Below are positions 31,940 to 42,800 of a stretch of DNA of 64,000 nt, in pieces. A model generated the notes under the pieces. It was given only the letters and a program-made list of their open reading frames with translations, did no database searches and was not told the DNA's origin. The position numbers were made by a program, and so were the translations under genes. The stretch's first letter is position 1; every line of letters begins with the position of its first letter. The stretch comes from Saturnia japonica (Eukaryota; Arthropoda; Insecta; Lepidoptera; Saturniidae): contig CM065328.1 in NCBI GenBank assembly GCA_033032175.1, forward strand, positions 12,338,690-12,402,689. Direction: 5' to 3'.

Positions 31940-32033
31940 GTTAATATTAGGTTCATTTCGGTGTGGTACAAACGTAATTCGAAAACTGCTGATAGGTGCC
32001 TTTCGAATTTTGAACCTTGTACCACATATTAAC
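31940..32033. repeat. Long foldback structure
   Basis: Three nested exact inverted pairs: GTTAATAT (31940-31947)/ATATTAAC (32026-32033), TGTGGTACAA (31962-31971)/TTGTACCACA (32017-32026), AATTCGAAA (31976-31984)/TTTCGAATT (32001-32009). The innermost loop is 16 nt. A small hairpin RNA or a remnant of a foldback element are both possible. Confidence 0.55.
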
Positions 32034-32048
32034 CGTAAGACGACATTG

Positions 32049-32539
32049 TCTAGGTATACAAATAATAAAAATTGAAGTGTCTGTTTGTAATGTCAAAATA
32101 GCAGTTTTTTACTAAATGCATATGAAAGTATATACGGTACATATAATAAGACAACAATTTTTTTTAAATTTTGTCTGTTTGTTTCGGGTAAAATCCGAAA
32201 CGGGTTGACCAATTGTGGCGGGACTTTCACTGGCAAATAGCTGATATAATAAGAAGTAATTTAGATTACTTTTATTTTAGAAAAATAATTAGAATTCCGT
32301 ACAAATAAAAAAAACTGGTCATGGTGAATCAATTCGGCCGCTTAAATGGCTTACGCTGGGTAAACCATAAGATATATATCAAATTAATGTAGTACTTAAT
32401 TGTAGATATTAAAGAGACCTACAAAAAAGTGTGCGAGAGTATATGTCTATTTTTGAAGGATCATCAACAATAAGCATTTTTAATTTAAAACAGCCAGGAG
32501 CGGAAGTAGCACTATTCTAGCGGCCGCGGGCACAGCTAG
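32049..32539 (+). mobile_element. Helitron-like family B
   Basis: Starts TCTAGGTATACAAATAATAA, carries gaagtgtctgtttgtaatgt and the ggtcatggtgaatcaattcg word, ends ggccgcgggcacagCTAG (32536-32539) followed by T. Confidence 0.8.
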
Positions 32540-32864
32540 TTAATAAATAAATTAAAAATACTTATTAAATAAGGCACATAACTCTATGAGTCGCCCTCGA
32601 AGCATGGGATACCGGTAATCCCCATAACTTATGTAACCAATAACCAAGTTTTATTATGCAAAATGTCACCTGTATTACACCAGACCAAAAAAAAAAAGAA
32701 AATTAATCAGCATTTCTTTAATTATGATAGAGATGCACCCACCATAATGGCACGCTTAAGTATGTCGCGTTTTGAGATCTGCCGGTTTAAGTATATCCCA
32801 GTAATGAAGCGGGATGGTAGCGGTCTGCACCAAACTAGGTGGTGACCACCATTCACACCGTGAT

Positions 32865-33150
32865 ATCCCGTGACAGTGACTTTTTTGGTTTGTCACATTT
32901 CAGGATAAGCCAGTGTTATATCTGGCCAAGAGGCTTGCAGGGTGGCATGGTAGTGATGAATGTCGAGTGATTGCTAATCTCTCGGTGGTCACCAGTTTTT
33001 GGATCGTACTGTGCTTAATTAACATCAGGGACTTTTCTTAATATGCATGGTGATCATCACCCAATCGTGATATAGCCCTACTACCCCGTGATCACAGTTT
33101 CCTCGTTCATTCCTCAGCAGGGTGGTCATTTGCCCCCCTAAATTATAAAT
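32865..33150 (+). repeat. Families D and U, adjacent
   Basis: gtcacatttcaggataagcc, ctctcggtggtcaccagttt and ttggatcgtactgtgcttaa are D. catggtgatcatcacccaat, gatatagccctactaccccg and cattcctcagcagggtggtc are U. Same order as at 6770-7025 on opposite strands. Confidence 0.5.
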
Positions 33151-33887
33151 AATGCCGAATAATGAGTGAGTAAGCGTGGGAATAATATATTAAAAGTCAC
33201 TAAAATATTTACTCTTTGATTAAAATGATTTCATCTGATTTTTTATGTTTAAAATGCTACTGTGGTGTGTGGCCATAGAGTAGGTACACGGTTATAAATT
33301 GTTACCAAATAACGAGTTAATTCACATTCAAATTAGTATTTCTATTTCGCTAAATTTATGTTAGATTTCAGTAATATAGAATCAGTTATTAGAATAGCAT
33401 TTGTAATTAAAATAAAAAAATTGTTACGTTTTTAATTAAGTAATTATGTATGAACAAGCTGATCTGTGCAAATATTTAGCACATTATAATATAATTTAAA
33501 CAATCTAACACAAACACAGCTGTCATGTTAATGAAACGGATTGTTAAGAGATGTCGTCTTGAATATTTTTTCATTATCATCAACAGATGGCATTAATTTA
33601 ATTCTTTTTTTTACGAAAACATTAACTTTAAATTACTTGCGGAACCGACTTCTGGTTCGGCTGGTATGCTGTGGAACTTTATTGGTAATAGTTACTATAC
33701 TATATTATACTAATAAGGGATAAAAGTATGTACTATTTTTAATTTTGTAATTTAGTCAATAGTTTTATTTACTGTAGAAATTTATGTATTATTGTTGAAT
33801 TTGTATATGCTCCGATGGGGCTGGCATACACAAACTGTAAAAGCCCCTTAAATATAAGCCTTTAAAACATAAGATTGAATCATTAAT

Positions 33888-34062
33888 TATGCCTAGCTAG
33901 CTACCACCCTCAAGTTGAAAATCTGTCGCCAAACACCAATAGGTGTATCCCGGCAGCTGCACTTGAAAGCCAGTCTTTCACTAGGTTTAGCGTACTACAA
34001 TCTTGGGCTACATCGTCACTTAGGTTAAATTGTTTTTACAAAGCTAAACCTATGACGATGGA
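33888..34062 (+). repeat. SINE family C, body without tRNA head
   Basis: gctaccaccctcaagttgaa, aatctgtcgccaaacaccaa, taggtgtatcccggcagctg, cacttgaaagccagtctttc match the body of 56657-56961. 5'-truncated. Confidence 0.65.
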
Positions 34063-34149
34063 AAAATTAAAGAAGATTTGGCGTTGCCAGGATATTTTTT
34101 TTTTTGAGAAATAATATAAATGACTCATTTACGTTTGGTATATTTTTCG

Positions 34150-34330
34150 TATTTAGCGGTTAAATAGATAAAGAGAGAAGGACGTAATTGCTATTACATT
34201 ACCGCTTAAACGTCCGCATCGCTTATTTCATAGCCAAACAATTGAGATCAAGATAAAGGCTTTAGTGGCTGCGTTTGACGTCTATATCCACGTATCGGGC
34301 GCCATCTTGAAATTAAAAAAATGTCCGTAC
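34150..34330. other. Single-copy stretch with homeodomain-like words
   Basis: taattgctattacattacc and aacaattgagatcaag sit beside GC-rich words (gtgcgtttgacgtc-like, cgggcgccatcttg). No repeat partner in the window. Confidence 0.25.
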
Positions 34331-34619
34331 GAGTGTCAAATTACTCAAGATTAGAGGAGTTAGGCGATCGGTTATCTTTAGGATAATTTTACTGAAATTA
34401 TGCTGTGATGGATGCCAATATTAAGTTCTTTAGTTTTATTTCGACCTTCATTCCCTTCATCGTAGTATTGGGGTAAGTCAGTTGGCATTGAGTCTTCAAC
34501 TTATTCAGATCGATGCTGAGTCATAATTCAACTAAGTAAGTTCTAAAAAGTTCTTAATGTTTTATCTTTGCCGTTTTCATTTTTATTTTTCCTACCGTGG
34601 AATTGGCTTAAGTCAGCTG

Positions 34620-35190
34620 GAATTGAGTTAGTATTGAGGGTCCACATGGTTGCTTCGGATGGTACCTGTACAGGATAGCAAGAAGGGAGCCCATCACCGC
34701 GTGCCATGAGTGCGGTGCTGTGGAAGATACGCCACAGCACATTTTCTTTGAATGTGCTACGTGGTGGGAAAAACGCCGCAGTGGTATGAAAGGGACCTCT
34801 CGATGCCGGGCGTTGTGAAAGCCGTGCTCGACAGTGAGAGGTCATGGAATGCGATGGTCTCCTTCTGCGAGGACGTTATCTCACAAGGGGGATCCCCTAA
34901 GCGGCCCTCTCCGACAAAGAAAAACGGGCGGCCGGAGGAAGCGCTTTGCTCGCCTTCTTCCGTCGCTCTAGCCGAACCAGGGAAGAAAGTTCGGGGGACC
35001 GTCTTCCCATTGCATAGGCTCGGCGAACGGAGGAGACAGGTAGGGTGTACCGAACTTCCTGCGGCCATCGCGGCGTCGCCGCGGCGGACGGTACACTGTA
35101 GAGTTTTAGTGAGTAGGAGTCTCACATAACCACTCGTCCTCCCGGGCGGGTGTGTACCAATCACAGGATTCTCCACGTTAAGTGTCCAAT
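34620..35190 (+). pseudogene. R1-clade non-LTR retrotransposon C-terminus
   Basis: 34702-34784 encodes CHECGAVEDTPQHIFFECAT, a C-x2-C-x8-H-x4-C knuckle, then WWEKRR. The frame then shifts by one and continues as MPGVVKAVLDSERSWNAMVS followed by FCEDVISQ, in the open frame that ends with a stop at 35127-35129. This order (knuckle, then V..VL.SE..W.A...FCE.V...KE) is the C-terminal end of R1-type polyproteins. GC-rich compared with flanks. The 139-residue minus ORF over the same bases is a shadow. Confidence 0.8.
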
Positions 35191-35267
35191 TTACCCAGTT
35201 CGATGAGAGTTATAACTTCAAATAAGTAAAAAAAAAATTCAACGCTTTATACCTTTGCTCTTTTTAA

Positions 35268-35605
35268 AACAATGATGGCTTACGGATACCACTTCGATCG
35301 ACATGTGTTCGAGTCCCTGCAATCAGCCTGAACTTTTGGAAAAGGAAAACATTATGATGAAACCATGGCTTAGTGGTAGAGCATCTTCTATTGTCCTAGC
35401 TACCACTGCACCCTCAAGTTGAAAATATGTCGCCAAGCACTTATAGGTATGTTGTGGCGACTACACTTGAGAGCCAATCGCGTAGGCTTACGACAACTGC
35501 GTAGATTTAAGAGATATTTTATGCAGCCATGCATGACAGCGGTGACCGCTGATAGATTACGATCTCGTGGTGAACACCATTGCTTTTGGATTGTACTGTG
35601 ACAGT
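35268..35605 (+). repeat. SINE family C followed by D-type tail
   Basis: C: gatggcttacggataccact, gtgttcgagtccctgcaatc, gatgaaaccatggcttagtg, ccctcaagttgaaaatatgt, gtcgccaagcacttataggt. From about 35510: agatattttatgcagccatg, catgacagcggtgaccgctg, ttggattgtactgtgacagt (D). Confidence 0.6.
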
Positions 35606-35799
35606 CACTTTGTCTTTTTAATTTAATTTTACTAGATTTTCTCCGAAGCAAGTCAGAGACTTCAATAAATGAAGAATAATAGTAATAAAATATAAAGTAA
35701 TTTTGCTTTGCTATAATGAAAAAAAACAGTGACAATACTTGAAAAAACTTCTGTGTAAATGAGGCACTTAGGCTGCCTGTTCACGGCAGCGGAGTGGAG

Positions 35800-36440
35800 C
35801 GGGCCTGTTGCAATTTTATTGGTCGATCTTCAGTGGACAAACAGTCTTACAGGCAGATTTAATTGAAGTAATAATTGTATAATGGTTTATTGGTTGTCTT
35901 GACAGGAGAAATCTGACATAATATATACCTAACATCCATCGAATGACAATATCTCTAACATACATATATGTATTGTAACAAGTAACCATGTAGAAAATTA
36001 ACAAAGCTCTTTAACACGTTTAGGGATAAAACAGAAATTCGAACTCTAATAACTCAGCAAACATATTAACCTCACATAATAAAACATTAAAGACGATAAT
36101 CCCATAACGAACATAATAAATCAATATGAAACTCGCCAGTATGGTCATTGTAAGTTACAAACGAAATTAACCCGTACCGGTGCGCTTGTTGACTTACCTT
36201 TATTTAAAAAGGACTGAGGTTTAAAATTAGCAGGTCCTACCGCGGCAGGGCTTAAAGGCAGTCTCTGTAATGTAATAGTTAAAATAAATATGAGGAGCTG
36301 GTCAAATATGGACGGCCGAAAATGACTTATTGTCGGCGACTCGTCTTAAGGGTGTTTGCGCGCGTTTAACAGTTCGAAATTTGTCAGCATTTAAAGTTAT
36401 TTTTGTGGCGCCTTCATTTTCCAGACGCCGCGGTTAAAGC
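35800..36440. other. Mostly single-copy stretch
   Basis: No repeat partners recognised. 36330-36440 is GC-richer (acgccgcggttaaagctgtc), with TTTAAAG and GGCGCC words. No gene seen; the minus ORF at 35816-36004 has no domain. Confidence 0.35.
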
Positions 36441-36469
36441 TGTCTCCTAAAAATGTCTACTGTGCATTT

Positions 36470-36686
36470 GGTGATGGCTCAGTCACGCTACGGTGTGTAC
36501 GGACACCTTGTCGATAGACGTGAGTTCGAATCCCTGTAATAATGAGCCCAAGCATGGAGGACATTTTCCAATGCCCGTCTTATTACCCATCAATACAAAC
36601 ATCATAATTTCCCCCCCCCCCCCCACACTATGCGTAGTGTATTACCATCTTGGGTCATATCGACACTTAACATCAGATAACATGAA
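36470..36686 (+). repeat. tRNA-derived SINE family C
   Basis: gtgatggctcagtcacgcta, cgtgagttcgaatccctgta (B box intact) and ggacattttccaatgcccgt, a C15 run near 36610, then the 3' word gtattaccatcttgggtcat. A family A Helitron-like element begins at the very next base (36687). Confidence 0.7.
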
Positions 36687-37043
36687 TCTATATATTAATA
36701 CGTGAAGCAAATGCTTTCGGTACCTTTTTAAGCGTATTGCGTGCACGGAAGTCTGTGAGATTTGGCATGGTTAAAGTTTATATGGAGGAGTGCAGAAAGC
36801 TAAAATTTATCTATAATATCTGTTACTAATATTTTAAACAAAATTAATTAATACCATGATTTCTAAAATGACCAGTGCCATTGAAATTAGACCCCCCAAA
36901 ATATTAACATTGTCACTCATCGAAAAGTGACAGCAAGTGATGTAGATAATACTCATTGTTTATGAATACTGTAAATGTCAAACAGAAAATAGTCTATGAT
37001 CAAAAAGTCGCCGGTCGACTTTCGACCTTAGAGCGATCGGTAG
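36687..37043 (+). mobile_element. Helitron-like family A, full length
   Basis: 357 bp from TCTATATATTAATACGTGAA (preceded by A) to gagcgatcgGTAG (37040-37043, CTAG mutated) followed by T. Confidence 0.8.
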
Positions 37044-37064
37044 TAATAACAATATTTTCAAATC

Positions 37065-37310
37065 GCACACGCAAATCGTGCATCACCCGCTCCCGGTTAA
37101 TATAAAAGACAAAAATGCTTATTGCGGATGATCCTTAGAAAGCCACACTGACTTTTTTGCAGGTGTTTTTAAGATCTACAATTTTTTGTAATACAATAAT
37201 TTGATATATCTCTGGTTTAGTCAGCGTAAGCCATTTAAGCATCAGACTTGATTCACGCACTGTACTATATTAGTTTATTTTATTTGCGCGGTACGCGGTT
37301 GCGTTTAAAG
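37065..37310 (-). repeat. Helitron-like family B, truncated
   Basis: cacccgctcccggttaatat, aaaagacaaaaatgcttatt and gtcagcgtaagccatttaag match the 3' half of family B in reverse. The terminal hairpin and the 5' half are missing. Confidence 0.6.
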
Positions 37311-37823
37311 GAACCGATGTCGTAAGGAGGGAACGCATTGGCTGAGAGAAGGTTCCATAGCTTCACGCTACGATAAAGATAGGGAACTTAGAGAACTTCT
37401 TAGTTCGTACCAAGGTTATCGTAAAACTGTGGTTTCGAAGACAAGCGCGTGTGGTTCTGTTGTGGAAACAGCTCTTCAGATCACTCACCATGATACAGAT
37501 GATAGAACATGCTCAGCGTGTAATTTCTGTAATTCATTCTGTAATTTCCCTTATGCTATATCATGTGCATTAATAAGTTGGGCCACGGTGAATTTCGTCG
37601 TTTTTTGTCCTAATAGTAGTTCACACGTAGATGTGTTTATACGTTTATTTAATCTACTCGCCACATGTTTACGTCTGTACCTTTGCAAACTTCTTTTACT
37701 TCAGGTACATTGATACCTGCGCCAGTTTTTGTTTTAGTACCTACTTATTACTTTTTCTACGATTGGTATTTTATTTCTTTTCATCTTCATACTCATAGAT
37801 CGGCATCAATCGATCTGATATAT

Positions 37824-38220
37824 ATCAAATCAAAATCAAAAAAGTCCTCATTCAATTTAGGCCCTAAGAAGGTACTTATGAATGTCGATACATTACTACT
37901 TGCGGTCTGGAAAACATCCTAGTCATCGATAAGAACCGGCAAGAAACTCGATCGGATTTTTTCCCATCTGTACAAAAGTATTCATATATAATTTAGTGGA
38001 TGCACAGCGAGAGAGTCACTTCCAGACATCACTATCATTCACATAATGATCCACCCTATAATAACCTTTTAACAGTAAAACCTGCTTGACGTGGTCCTTG
38101 AACTTGTTGTCCGGTAAAATCAGTAATGCTTCGGGATCTTGTTAAAGACCCTAACACTATATTACCTTATTATACCTTGTCTTTGCTATTACCCAAAAAA
38201 CTTATTGGCCCTAACGGTAT
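37824..38220 (-). pseudogene. Non-LTR family E, C-terminus and 3' UTR
   Basis: Minus-strand sequence matches 13640-13998: caagatcccgaagcattact..., cggacaacaagttcaaggac, atgtctggaagtgactctct, cgagtttcttgccggttctt and acattcataagtaccttctt then the gattttgatt tail. Frame interrupted. Confidence 0.72.
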
Positions 38221-38964
38221 GATTAATTATTTATTTCTATTTCTAGTAGTAACATTGTGCTGATCTTTGACAAAATCTAGTTTGACTAAGTTTTTACAAA
38301 TGTACACTAAGTTATCAAGGATGTATTGGTTAATGTTTGTAAAAACTAACAAAATTATCAGGTATTCTTCGCTCCACTAAAATTGCCATAACGCACTTTT
38401 GTATCTATGTCTTGTATGCATGGCCCTCTCAGGCATATTCGGCGCATATATTATGTTGCAATTCGAATTTCATTTTGCTTTGTGTTGATTGATATATTTT
38501 TGTTTCCATGTAGGTAGCTAAAAAGCTATGCTAAGGTGACAAAGCGCATCGGGTATACTACTTTTTTAGAATTATAATAATACTGCATATTTTTTGTGTT
38601 GGATTAACAATGAAATAAATAAATAGATAGGTAATTAAAACTTTCTTTAAAAAAAAGCCAAATCCAAGGTTTCGTTTATCAGACCGATCGATACGTGTTC
38701 ACTATTTGGTATAACAAAAATAAAACAAGGCTTTTATTAAGTAAAAATCCCGGTGTAAGTTCTTCGGATGATAGTACCTAATCTAGTTAACAAATGTGGT
38801 CGAGCGACAACGGGAACTAATGTCGCCGTTTAATTTGCATATAAAACTTTAGAAAATCTTATTCGATATGTTTGTAATGTTTTGAATTATACAAGAAATA
38901 TTTTTATCTGTGTTATGTTATGCAATTCAAATTTTTATTAATTACATCTCGGAATATTTAGTGA

Positions 38965-39324
38965 TCTTTTTATTAATATGTGAAGCAAAAATTTTCTACC
39001 TCTTTTTATTTGTATTGCGTGCACGGAAGACTGTGAGATAAGGCATGGATAAAGTTTATATGGAGAAGGAGTGCAAAAAGCTAAAATTTATTTATAATAT
39101 CTGTTACTAATATATTAAATTAAATAAATTAATACTGCGAATCCTAACTAGACTGTGCCATTGAACTTAGACCCCCCAAAATATTGACATTGTCACTCAA
39201 TGAAAAGTGACAGCAGTGATATAGCATTCATTGTTTAGGATCATGAATACTGCAAATGTCAAACAGAAAATAGTCTATGATTAAAAAGTCGCTGGTCGAA
39301 TTTCGATCATTAGGCGACCGCTAG
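38965..39324 (+). mobile_element. Helitron-like family A, full length
   Basis: 360 bp from tctttttattaatatgtgaa to taggcgaccgCTAG (39321-39324) followed by T. Very close in sequence to the copy at 53474-53839, sharing the aggcgaccg variant of the 3' end. Confidence 0.8.
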
Positions 39325-39654
39325 TATTAATTAAGTTTAACTTTCGGCGATACTTAACTACACATACTTGAAAAGTATCCCTTTCATAGTAGACAAGAGA
39401 GCCGCGCGCGATGCTAGCGGTGATATTTACCGTCTTTATTGAGCGTTGTATTATTTTTCACCTATTTTATTATTAATTTTGAGTTTATTTCTTTCAATAA
39501 TACACCTCTTGAGGCTGGCTTTCTATTAAGACTGTAATATCAAATACCTACATACTTATCATTTAAAAAAATTATCACTCGAAATTCTTGTACGAAAATA
39601 TGTAGGAACTTACTTAAGTACCTACTTCGTTATTTTTTTAATTTATTACTTAAC

Positions 39655-39735
39655 TTTAGATATCGGTATTGCCGATTGTCCAGTACAATCGATATCTTAT
39701 GGGTAAAATTATGCATTGTTACATCCCTAGTTATA
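39655..39735. repeat. Bulged hairpin, MITE-like fragment
   Basis: GATTGT (39674-39679)/ACAATC (39685-39690) with a 5-nt loop, and GATATCG (39659-39665)/CGATATC (39690-39696) outside it. The following words atgcattgttacatccctag resemble ends of short insect repeats containing 'tatcgata'. Confidence 0.4.
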
Positions 39736-40221
39736 TATCCTTAATTGAATTTTTTCTATTATTTGTTGTTAAACAAATCTTCATGTTTTTATTTGTCCAC
39801 ATTATAGATAAATAATTAATTCTTCTTATAGCTTTATAGTAGGTAAATATATGAGTAAACCACCTTACACATGATAGATTGTAATGACAAACAAGAGAAA
39901 TTAGAGATGATACACATTACCTTATAGTATCTAAGCAGGTATTGGTTTACGATCTACAGAAATGTTTATTTGAATACGAACATTATTGTCTTTAGAAATA
40001 GACTTGAAATTATCAGATAAACAATATTTTTTTGAAACTTGGTGTATTTTAAATTTATACATAAACGTAATAACTTAAAAATTTTGTACAATTTCTTTTG
40101 TTTTCATAATGTGATCTTTGGCTATTAATATAAATTTCAAAGTTACACGTACGCAATAGATATTTAAAATAAATAGTTTCTTTTTGTTTCATGGCTGATG
40201 AAGAATTTCATAGATATAAAC

Positions 40222-40508
40222 TGTTTCCGTGCGATTGTTTTGAGTTCGAATCCCTGCAATGAGTCTGAGCGCCCGGTGAAGGAAGACATCCTGATGAAAC
40301 CTTATCATGGTGGTAGGGCTTTTTCTAATGTCCACCTGATTAGCTACAACCCTCAGTTTGAAAATCTTTCACCAAGCACTTATAGGTGTGTTCCGGCAGC
40401 TGCACTTGAGAACCAGTCTTTCATCAGGCTTTATTGGTATTATCTGAGGTTAAATCATCTCTTAGCATCACGTGAGATTGTGTTCATAAAGCTAAAAAGT
40501 TATAAATG
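40222..40508 (+). repeat. tRNA-derived SINE family C
   Basis: ttgagttcgaatccctgcaa (B box), gcgcccggtgaaggaagaca, catcctgatgaaaccttatc, ggtgtgttccggcagctgca and cttgagaaccagtctttcat. The A-box head is lost. The 103-residue plus ORF spanning it is incidental. Confidence 0.7.
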
Positions 40509-41383
40509 ATTAAAAAAAGATGATGTCAAGGACAGAGCGAAGAAAAAAATTCTTAAGGTCAGAAAGAGAGAGAGAAAAGAGTGTGTCTACTGTTATACTA
40601 CCTAGACAAGGTACCAGTCGGATTTGAAAAATAGTTTTTGCATTTATTGGCCTTTTATTGAGGAAGGTTATAGGATATAGAATTTCACGAGACCACCCTA
40701 AGAAGAGAAGCAGCTACTATCTACGTCAGGCAATCTGCAACTAAGTTAGCAAGTAACTCACTTACTTGTTGTTTTCACAACAGTGAGGTCCAATAAACTT
40801 AATACGGGTAAAACCGTGGGCCACAGATATTGTAATATATTGGTAGAGTTCAATTAAGGGGATTTTAAAACTACTTCGAAACTCGAGCGGAGATGCCGGC
40901 TGAAGCTAGTTTTATAATATGTGAGAGTATTTTTATGTGTGTGTGCGTGATAGGTAGTGTGAGGCGGGTTTTAAAAATACGTGCGTTAGAATTTATTGAG
41001 TCAATAATGAAAGCCGCCCGCGCCTCAACACAACCCAACGCGGCTAGCGTACCTACCGCTCAGGGATGTCCAAAACATATTCGAATATTATTTATATGTT
41101 TAACATTTATATAATTTTATATTACTCCTGCAGTTCCCTTAACAGGTATTGTGCAAAAATTTGTGACTGTTCTATGTTGTGTGAATGTATTCTTTTTATG
41201 GATTATTCTCACAGTTTATTCTACAGTACAAAGAAAATTTTGCAATTCATTTCTATAACGTGTATTTGTCTCACTTGACAGTGGCAAAATTGCATACATG
41301 GGCAGAAAGCCAAACTTAAATTTTATTTGTCCCAAATTTACTTATTTTTTTACTGATACCGATTTATTAATAATTTAATTAGA

Positions 41384-42027
41384 TGTATAAAAATAAATAA
41401 AATTGAAATGTATAAAGACTGTTTTTTTTTTATTTAGGCTGTCTGTTTGTCCCAAGTAATCTCTGAAACAGTTGGACTGACTTTCACTGGTTGATAGCTG
41501 ATGTTATAAGGAGTAACTTAGGCTACATTTTTTTTTTTTAATATGGCTCCTCATAAATAAAAAAAATGGTTATGGTGAATCAATACGGGCGCTTAAATGG
41601 CTTACGCTGAGTAAACCATAAGAGATATATCAAAATTAATGTACTACTTAATTGTAGATATTAAAAAGACCTACAAGGAAGTCAGCCAGACTGTACGTCT
41701 ATCTTCTAAGGATCACCCACAATAAGCATTTTTATCATTAAAATAACAGACAGAGAGAGAGGGTAACATGATTCGCGCGTGCACCAAATCGATGGCATTC
41801 TGTAGTCCATGCGAACTGTTATGAGCCTCTTTAGGATTAGGTTTAAAAAAAAAAAATTAATTGGTTTAACAGCCGTCTAGCTCAGTTAGAGGGTGGATAG
41901 AGACTAACTGGGAAGGGACTGTCTAGCTAACTAAATATTCTAATGGAATGCAGGATAAAGTGAGGTGTAAGCAAGTAAGGGTGCAATTTAGGAATATAAC
42001 AGAACGCAGCCCTGGGGGCACAGCTAG
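41384..42027 (+). mobile_element. Helitron-like family B, interrupted near its 3' end
   Basis: ataaaattgaaatgtataaa, atggttatggtgaatcaata and cgggcgcttaaatggcttac mark family B. The 3' end is split: catgcgaac at 41808-41816 resumes as gaacgcagccctgggggcac and ends CTAG at 42024-42027 followed by T. Confidence 0.75.
41817..42001. mobile_element. 185-bp insertion with 6-bp TIRs and GAAC target duplication
   Basis: TGTTAT at the left edge and ATAACA at the right edge are inverted repeats. GAAC stands on both sides (41813-41816 and 42002-42005). Removing the insert restores the catgcgaacgcagcc word expected from other B copies. It has no ORF. It contains tagctcagttagag, which resembles a tRNA A box, but no B box follows. 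Confidence 0.75.
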
Positions 42028-42317
42028 TATTAAACTTTACTAATAAATCTGTAGTTGTGTTTATATAAATGTATTATTTTTCCAAATTTCCTGATAGGCA
42101 TCTATTAAAAGGGACGTGGGAATGATTAAAGTGCTTTTAAATATCTTGGTCATTGTTTTGCCCTTTCCGGTATTGAATGGCTCTACATATTGGGTCCTAA
42201 ATAGTCTCGATAAAATAAATGTATAAGTTGTATGTTTACAAACAGACTCACGCTAGAGTATTTTTATTAAATATAAGAAGATTAATTAAATCAAAATCAG
42301 TAAGCAAAGTTTTATGG

Positions 42318-42495
42318 GTTTTTCTTTGAAATTCTCAATAGCAGCTTGGAGTTTGACTTCTTGCCCGATTAATGGCAATAGGCTTGCCTCCTATTACATG
42401 GGTACTAATAATATACTCGACAAACAGTGGGTGTACATTAATACACCTCTGCATAACCCTTCAGGGAATAGAGTCGTGATGGTATGTTATGTGAA
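42318..42495 (+). repeat. SINE family P, body without tRNA head
   Basis: tttgaaattctcaatagcag, ttaatggcaataggcttgcc, tattacatgggtactaataa and ataacccttcagggaataga, then gatggtatgttatgtg. 5'-truncated. Confidence 0.7.
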
Positions 42496-42800
42496 ATCAG
42501 TTTCGAAATACTTTAATTTATTAAATGTATGCTATTATTAGAAACTTATGTGGATTTTTTATCTCGACTAATATAACATAAATAGAAAATTCAATCTATA
42601 ACATTAGCGAACGTAAATATTATAATAATTTTGCTCATGCTAATAATATATAATGTGTTTGACTCTATCTAATGGCTTGTAAATTGTAAATTTGCTTATA
42701 ATATATCACCGTATATGTCGATCAATGCGATTTAATGTGTTTTGCAACCATTAAAATGATATGTAAAAAAATTGGAATAACCCGACTATGTTTCTTGAAT

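Noticed and set aside
34757..35176. 139-residue minus-strand ORF
   Set aside because: Antisense shadow of the GC-rich R1 retrotransposon remnant, whose plus-strand text (CCHC knuckle and FCE motif) is recognisable.
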